Source of the DNA: Bordetella parapertussis
GTDB taxonomy: Bacteria > Pseudomonadota > Gammaproteobacteria > Burkholderiales > Burkholderiaceae_B
DNA length: 9,507 nt
Reading direction: 5' to 3'
Assembly: GCA_945862495.1 (NCBI GenBank)
Contig: CAMAYM010000097.1
Coordinates: 1 to 9,507 of the forward strand
Below, in pieces: positions 6,685-9,507 of the stretch (the first letter of the stretch is position 1; each line of letters begins with the position of its first letter). The position numbers and the translations under genes were made by a program. The notes beneath the pieces are model-generated. The model saw only the letters and a program-made list of their open reading frames with translations. It was not told the origin of the DNA and ran no database searches.

Positions 6685-7044
6685 TTACCCTTGTTTGGGC
6701 AAGCCGTCTGTTGCTGTGCCTGAAGATTCTTTTGAGTCGACTGGATGCGCGACAAAAAGATTTTCGGCGTGCGTCAACAGGGGTTGACGAATCGAAGGCT
6801 GTAAATGATAAAAAACCTCTTGGAGTCGAGCCTCATCCTCATCGGCAGTGTAAAACCAGCTGACAGGCATTTTTAGAATGTCGGCAACACGACACATGAG
6901 CTGATAGTCTGGGGAGTGCTTGCCCCGCTCATACTGGTTCATTCGCGCGCTGGCAGACATGGGGTCGATTCCGGCCAATTTGCCGAGTTTTTCTTGTGAC
7001 AGTCCTGCGCGAAGGCGGGCTTGTTTGAGACGGTGAGCGAGCAC
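6685..7044 (-). CDS. XRE-family helix-turn-helix transcriptional regulator
   Basis: This 119-residue DNA-binding protein has a Cro/CI-type domain at about residues 1-65. It begins LAHRLKQARLRAGLSQEKLG, continues with the recognition region SASARMNQYERGKHSPDY (about 30-47), and ends with ADILKMPVSWFY. A short acidic helix follows (DEDEARLQEVF, 68-78). The tail to 119 is polar and has no domain I recognise, so no effector or dimerisation module is evident. The start is GTG at 7044, chosen because AGGG lies 6 nt upstream and no earlier in-frame ATG is useful. It is followed by nif3 after 34 bp, so they may be co-transcribed. Upstream is a dyad-rich AT-rich region that could hold its own operators. 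Its targets are unknown. Confidence 0.88.
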   Translation of the reverse strand: MLAHRLKQARLRAGLSQEKLGKLAGIDPMSASARMNQYERGKHSPDYQLMCRVADILKMPVSWFYTADEDEARLQEVFYHLQPSIRQPLLTHAENLFVAHPVDSKESSGTATDGLPKQG

Positions 7045-7120
7045 GGTAGTCCCTTTATGATGCTTGCAGAGAATATTTAAATAAAAAAGAAAGGGCTAAA
7101 TATAAGTTAAAACTAGAAAA

Positions 7121-7149
7121 ATTTAAGATTGTTAAATCTGACTAAGCAA
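7121..7149 (-). promoter_or_regulatory. Candidate promoter for the XRE regulator
   Basis: On the minus strand TTGCTT (7144-7149) and TTAAAT (7121-7126) are 17 bp apart. This would give a start near 7114 and a leader of about 70 nt. The match to consensus is only moderate and other AT-rich hexamers are available. Dyads at 7126-7139 and 7146-7164 overlap the spacer and the -35, as expected if the regulator represses itself. Confidence 0.3.
7126..7139. promoter_or_regulatory. Dyad AGATT-N4-AATCT upstream of the XRE gene
   Basis: Perfect 5-bp inverted repeat with a 4-bp spacer, lying between the candidate -35 and -10 of the XRE gene. Possible operator half-sites; not shown to be bound by anything. 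Confidence 0.3.
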
Positions 7150-7164
7150 AAGATATACCTTTGC
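7146..7164. promoter_or_regulatory. Dyad GCAAA-N9-TTTGC upstream of the XRE gene
   Basis: Perfect 5-bp arms, extending to seven with one mismatch. It overlaps the candidate -35 element of the XRE gene. A possible operator, by position only. Confidence 0.28.
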
Positions 7165-7174
7165 AATCTCAATC

Positions 7175-7190
7175 ACAACATATTTGTTGT
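7175..7190. promoter_or_regulatory. Dyad ACAACA-TATT-TGTTGT upstream of the XRE gene
   Basis: A perfect 6-bp inverted repeat with a 4-bp AT spacer, 16 bp in total, about the size of an operator bound by a Cro/CI-type dimer. It is the cleanest dyad of the three, and no coding sequence constrains it. Assignment to the neighbouring XRE protein is inference. Confidence 0.4.
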
Positions 7191-7214
7191 AAGTAAAGCT
7201 GAGTGTCTATGGTC

Positions 7215-7269
7215 AAAAAAGGCGAAAAATGATGCTGGATGACACATTTATATACGCTTTTTGTACTAT
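7215..7269 (-). terminator. Possible imperfect terminator downstream of tatC
   Basis: On the minus strand, AAAAAGCG pairs with CGCCTTTTTT (one bulged C). Inside it AAATG pairs with CATTT around a 13-nt loop. A run of six T follows. It begins about 50 bp after the tatC stop. The stem is A/U-rich and interrupted, so termination efficiency is uncertain. No stronger candidate lies before the XRE gene. Confidence 0.35.
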
Positions 7270-7320
7270 TTTTTGATTTTTCCTGGGCAATAGACCATAA
7301 AACTGCCCCAATTACAAATT

Positions 7321-8109
7321 TCAACTAGTAGAATCTTGTCCGTCAGTTTTTATTTCTTCGGGACGAGGTTTGATGCTACGAGCCAACAAAATCCCCACTT
7401 CATACAAGACGCACAAGGGGACCGCGAGCAAGAACTGGCTGACAACGTCTGGTGGGGTTACCACGGCAGCGATGATAAATGCACCGACGATGACGTAACC
7501 TCGGGATTGTTGAAGTTGAACGATCGTGACAATTCTCATCCGTACTAGCAAAATCACTGCGACCGGTACTTCAAAGGTAATGCCAAACGCTAGGAACATA
7601 GTCATCACAAAGCCAAGATATGCTTCGATATCAGGTGCAGGTGTGATGGATTCTGGTGCAAAAGAAGCAATAAAACTGAACACGGTCTTGAAAACAACAA
7701 AATAACAAAAGGCCATGCCTGCTAAAAAAAGGAGTGAACTTGAAATAATCAAGGGAAGGGCGAGCCGTTGTTCATGTCGATAAAGACCGGGGGCGACAAA
7801 CGCCCAAACCTGATAAAGCACCACAGGCAGAGAAACCACAAAGGCCGCCATCATCGTCACCTTGACAGGCACCATAAAGGGCGTGATCACGCCTGTTGCG
7901 ATCATGCGTGTGCCTTCGGGCAAGGAGGCGAGCATCGGAGCCGCCAAGAGGTCATAGATCACGGACGCACCGGGATACATAAAAAGCGCAATAAAAACAA
8001 CAAGCATCGTGCCAACGGCACGCAAAAGTCGTGAGCGCAGTTCGATCAGGTGCGACATGAAACTCTCGCCGCCTTGGGCGGTTTCGTGCGATGTATCTTC
8101 AGTGCTCAA
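7321..8109 (-). CDS. tatC: TatC, twin-arginine translocase receptor subunit
   Basis: TatC is the polytopic inner-membrane subunit that, with TatB, recognises twin-arginine signals on folded proteins. The protein has 262 residues and about six hydrophobic spans. SHLIELRSRLL (19-29) is the cytoplasmic N-terminal signature. Phe104 and Glu113 in AFVAPGLYRHEQR correspond to the signal-binding loop. Glu180 in FEVPV and Asp221 in TPPDVVSQ match conserved TatC residues. The start is TTG at 8109, overlapping the tatB stop as TTGA, which suggests translational coupling. An internal ATG at 8058 would give MSHLIEL and is an alternative. I prefer the TTG because residues 1-17 resemble the short polar N-terminus seen in relatives. 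It ends the tat cluster. Confidence 0.96.
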   Translation of the reverse strand: MSTEDTSHETAQGGESFMSHLIELRSRLLRAVGTMLVVFIALFMYPGASVIYDLLAAPMLASLPEGTRMIATGVITPFMVPVKVTMMAAFVVSLPVVLYQVWAFVAPGLYRHEQRLALPLIISSSLLFLAGMAFCYFVVFKTVFSFIASFAPESITPAPDIEAYLGFVMTMFLAFGITFEVPVAVILLVRMRIVTIVQLQQSRGYVIVGAFIIAAVVTPPDVVSQFLLAVPLCVLYEVGILLARSIKPRPEEIKTDGQDSTS

Positions 8110-8624
8110 GATTTTGATCCGGGCGAAGTCTCTGGAGTGGCTGCACTCGCGGTGGGAATGGCTGGTGCAACGACAGTGGTGCGTACAGTATCAATCTCAA
8201 GTTGAGAAGGTTGCTGCAGAGGCGCTGATACTGGAGGCGTCGACGCGACGGTTGTCACTGAAGAGTCAGGATTTGCGAGTGGCGTGGTACCAGCGTCAGG
8301 TGTGCCAAGTGGCGTTTTCAGTTCATTGAGCGTCGACATGGTCGACTGTTCAAATGCGTCGAGAGGCTGACGCAAGGCCGACTCAGTATTTTGCAGGCCT
8401 GATTGCACGCTTTGAGCGGCATCTTGCATCTGTTCTTTGAGTTTGCGCAACTCATCGAGCTCGACCTCGCGATTGATGTCTGACTTGACATCATTAACGT
8501 AACGCTGCGCACGTCCCACGAGGTGTCCGATTGTGCGAGCAACCTTGGGTAAACGTTCGGGGCCAATCACGACAAGCGCGATCACCCCGATGACGAGTAG
8601 CTCGGTGAAGCTGATGTCAAACAT
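8106..8624 (-). CDS. tatB: TatB, twin-arginine translocase subunit
   Basis: TatB partners TatC in the substrate receptor complex at the inner membrane. The protein has 172 residues. The N-terminal transmembrane segment (MFDISFTELLVIGVIALVVIGPERLP, 1-26, quoted in short as MFDISFTELL…GPERLP) includes the typical Glu8 and the Gly-Pro hinge (21-22). An amphipathic helix covers about 27-45 and a charged, probably helical stretch runs to about 105. The last 65 residues are a low-complexity Pro/Thr/Ser/Ala tail, a variable part of the family. No strong Shine-Dalgarno sequence precedes the ATG. tatA ends 51 bp upstream, and tatC overlaps the stop. Confidence 0.95.
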   Translation of the reverse strand: MFDISFTELLVIGVIALVVIGPERLPKVARTIGHLVGRAQRYVNDVKSDINREVELDELRKLKEQMQDAAQSVQSGLQNTESALRQPLDAFEQSTMSTLNELKTPLGTPDAGTTPLANPDSSVTTVASTPPVSAPLQQPSQLEIDTVRTTVVAPAIPTASAATPETSPGSKS

Positions 8625-8675
8625 GGCGAGAACAGGGCCGGAAAAACGCAGCTAAAAGGAAAACAAACAAGGCTT

Positions 8676-8927
8676 TCAATGTGTGTTGGTCTTTTCTTTA
8701 GCTTGCACATCAATCGTTTCGTTTGATGCAACACGTTGCGCAGGTGCAGCTTCGGCGGCCGGCGGGGTCGCGTCAGCTTCTTTTGCGTTAGGGTCTTTCA
8801 TCCCTTCTTTGAAACCTTTGATCGCACCACCAAGATCCGCACCAATATTGCGGATCTTTTTGGTACCAAAAACTAAGGCAACAATCGCTAAAACAATTAA
8901 CCAATGCCAGATACTAAATGCGCCCAT
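8676..8927 (-). CDS. tatA: TatA, twin-arginine translocase pore-forming subunit
   Basis: TatA oligomerises with TatBC during transport of folded proteins. From the ATG at 8927 it has 83 residues. A short N-terminal transmembrane helix (SIWHWLIVLAIVALVFG, 5-21) is followed by the amphipathic helix KKIRNIGADLGGAIKGFKEG (23-42) and a polar, Ala/Pro-rich tail. The start is chosen because GGAGAG sits 5 nt upstream and MGAFSIWHW is the canonical TatA beginning. The frame is open upstream to 8972, but that part overlaps hinT. It lies 14 bp after hinT, which supports one hisE–hinT–tatABC transcript. Confidence 0.95.
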   Translation of the reverse strand: MGAFSIWHWLIVLAIVALVFGTKKIRNIGADLGGAIKGFKEGMKDPNAKEADATPPAAEAAPAQRVASNETIDVQAKEKTNTH

Positions 8928-8941
8928 GACGGCTCTCCGAA

Positions 8942-9310
8942 TTAGGCAACGGTGGGTGCAGGTCCTTTCCAAGGACGATTACCACCGTAAATATGAAAAT
9001 GAAGGTGCAAAACCTCTTGACCGCCCTCGACGCCGGAGTTGGCCATGAGGCGAAAGCCGCCTGATGGTCCAGGATTACATCCATTGTCGAGTGCAAGTTG
9101 AGGTACCTTGGATAGCATTCTACCTAACCAAACGCTATCTTCGGGAATAATCTCTTGCATTGAGGCAATATGCCGTTTGGGGATCATCAGCAAATGGACC
9201 GGCGCGGCGGGGTTGATGTCATGAAATACCATGCAATCTTCGTCCTCGTAGACAATTTTTGCTGGTAGCTCGTGCCGTACGATCTTGCAAAATATGCAGT
9301 GTTCACTCAT
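8942..9310 (-). CDS. hinT: HinT-type HIT-family purine nucleoside phosphoramidase
   Basis: HIT-family hydrolases cleave adenosine phosphoramidates and acyl-AMPs, and the bacterial HinT is a small cytosolic dimer. The protein has 122 residues. CIFC (5-8) is the conserved N-terminal pair of cysteines. PVHLLMIPKRHIAS (37-50) is family-typical. The histidine triad is HLHFH (102-106) in EVLHLHFHIYGG, with the middle His104 the expected nucleophile. GAGGA lies about 12 nt before the ATG, a rather long spacing. The hisE stop is 15 bp upstream and tatA begins 14 bp downstream. Confidence 0.95.
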   Translation of the reverse strand: MSEHCIFCKIVRHELPAKIVYEDEDCMVFHDINPAAPVHLLMIPKRHIASMQEIIPEDSVWLGRMLSKVPQLALDNGCNPGPSGGFRLMANSGVEGGQEVLHLHFHIYGGNRPWKGPAPTVA

Positions 9311-9325
9311 GAAGTCTTTATGTCC

Positions 9326-9507
9326 TCAAGGGGTTTTTAGGCGTGAAGCTTTTTCTTGCAGTCCAGAGATGCCTTCGCGACGCGCTAGCTCTGCCATGAC
9401 TTGCTCCGGACGGAGTCCATTTTCAGTCAATACAACTAAACAGTGAAACCAGAGATCCGCCATTTCGGACACGATGCGCTCTGGCTGCTGATCTTTGGCG
9501 GCCATGA
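9326..9507 (-). CDS. hisE: HisE, phosphoribosyl-ATP diphosphatase, C-terminal part only
   Basis: This enzyme catalyses the second step of histidine biosynthesis, hydrolysing phosphoribosyl-ATP to phosphoribosyl-AMP and pyrophosphate. The gene runs off the right edge. About 60 C-terminal residues are visible: MAAKDQQ, then ERIVSEMADLWFHCLVVL, then RPEQVMAELARREGISGLQEKA, ending in KTP and a TGA at 9326-9328. The E-A-DLW-H-LV core and the EL-RREG-SG-EEK-like ending are characteristic of HisE. The MAAKD segment is the end of the upstream catalytic helix. hinT follows 15 bp later. The upstream his genes are presumably outside the window. Confidence 0.92.
   Translation of the reverse strand, partial: MAAKDQQPERIVSEMADLWFHCLVVLTENGLRPEQVMAELARREGISGLQEKASRLKTP

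Larger units (their letters stand above)
7045..7320. other. AT-rich intergenic region between tatC and the XRE regulator
   Basis: These 276 bases contain no credible ORF and are visibly richer in A/T than the flanking genes. They must hold the end of the tat transcript and the promoter of the XRE gene. Three short dyads lie in the half nearer the regulator (7126-7139, 7146-7164, 7175-7190). An imperfect hairpin lies in the half nearer tatC (about 7215-7269). TATGGTC near 7208 and GACCATA near 7292 form a further, widely spaced inverted pair. Confidence 0.7.

Noticed and set aside
6651..6755. N-terminal extension of the Nif3-like frame with a Cys-rich stretch (CPNKGNC…CSC) resembling a metal site
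   Set aside because: It overlaps the end of the XRE gene in another frame. The family N-terminus aligns with the ATG at 6650, which has a GGGAC ribosome-binding match.
7281..7312. GGGCA…TGCCC dyad just after tatC as its terminator
   Set aside because: Five-pair core with a long loop and no T-run after it on the minus strand; the imperfect hairpin at 7215-7269 is a better candidate.
8009..8329. Plus-strand open frame across the tatB/tatC junction
   Set aside because: Antisense to the low-complexity TatB tail; the composition explains the open frame.
8928..8972. Upstream extension of tatA (MERTCTHRC…)
   Set aside because: It overlaps hinT, and MGAFSIWHW with a good ribosome-binding site is the standard TatA start.

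Overview
The window holds ordinary housekeeping genes of a betaproteobacterium, most likely Burkholderiales. The evidence is the gene order hisE–hinT–tatABC … nif3 | mscL | petABC–sspAB, which from general knowledge is a familiar conserved neighbourhood in that order, together with a fused full-length cytochrome b and an SspA/SspB pair. Base composition is moderate and codon usage looks even, except for one AT-rich gap between tatC and a small regulator. I cannot name the genus.

Layout. Positions 1-964 (+) hold the C-terminal three quarters of a flavocytochrome c sulfide dehydrogenase-type flavoprotein, cut by the left edge. A strong symmetric hairpin (995-1028) separates it from a convergent tRNA-Thr(UGU) on the minus strand. 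From there to 5293 everything is on the minus strand. Read in transcription order this is petA (Rieske), petB (cytochrome b), petC (cytochrome c1), a terminator, then sspA, sspB and the tRNA. mscL (+) is divergent from petA across a 133-bp promoter region. It runs tail to tail into a Nif3-like gene (-). Upstream of nif3 lies a GTG-started XRE-family regulator, then a 276-bp AT-rich non-coding stretch with several dyads. The right end (7321-9507, all minus) is hisE (partial), hinT, tatA, tatB and tatC, closely packed and probably one transcript.

How the genes work together. petABC encodes the cytochrome bc1 complex, which passes electrons from ubiquinol to cytochrome c and pumps protons. Its Rieske subunit carries an N-terminal twin-arginine signal-anchor, so it is expected to be a client of the TatABC translocase encoded a few kilobases away. 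SspA is an RNA-polymerase-associated GST-fold protein, and SspB delivers ssrA-tagged substrates to ClpXP. MscL is an osmotic safety valve. HisE (histidine synthesis), HinT (nucleotide phosphoramidase) and Nif3 are soluble metabolic proteins.

I looked for an undescribed system and did not find convincing evidence of one. There is no CRISPR array, mobile element, toxin-antitoxin pair or defence cluster. The least ordinary part is the XRE regulator with its dyad-rich AT-rich upstream region, placed where I would expect a DegQ/DegP-type protease gene in many relatives. Smaller points are overlapping divergent -10 elements, a hairpin abutting the tRNA 5' end, a TTG start at the tatB/tatC overlap, a PVWY Qo motif and a one-residue-longer heme-ligand spacing in cytochrome b, and an sspAB operon that begins directly after a terminator.
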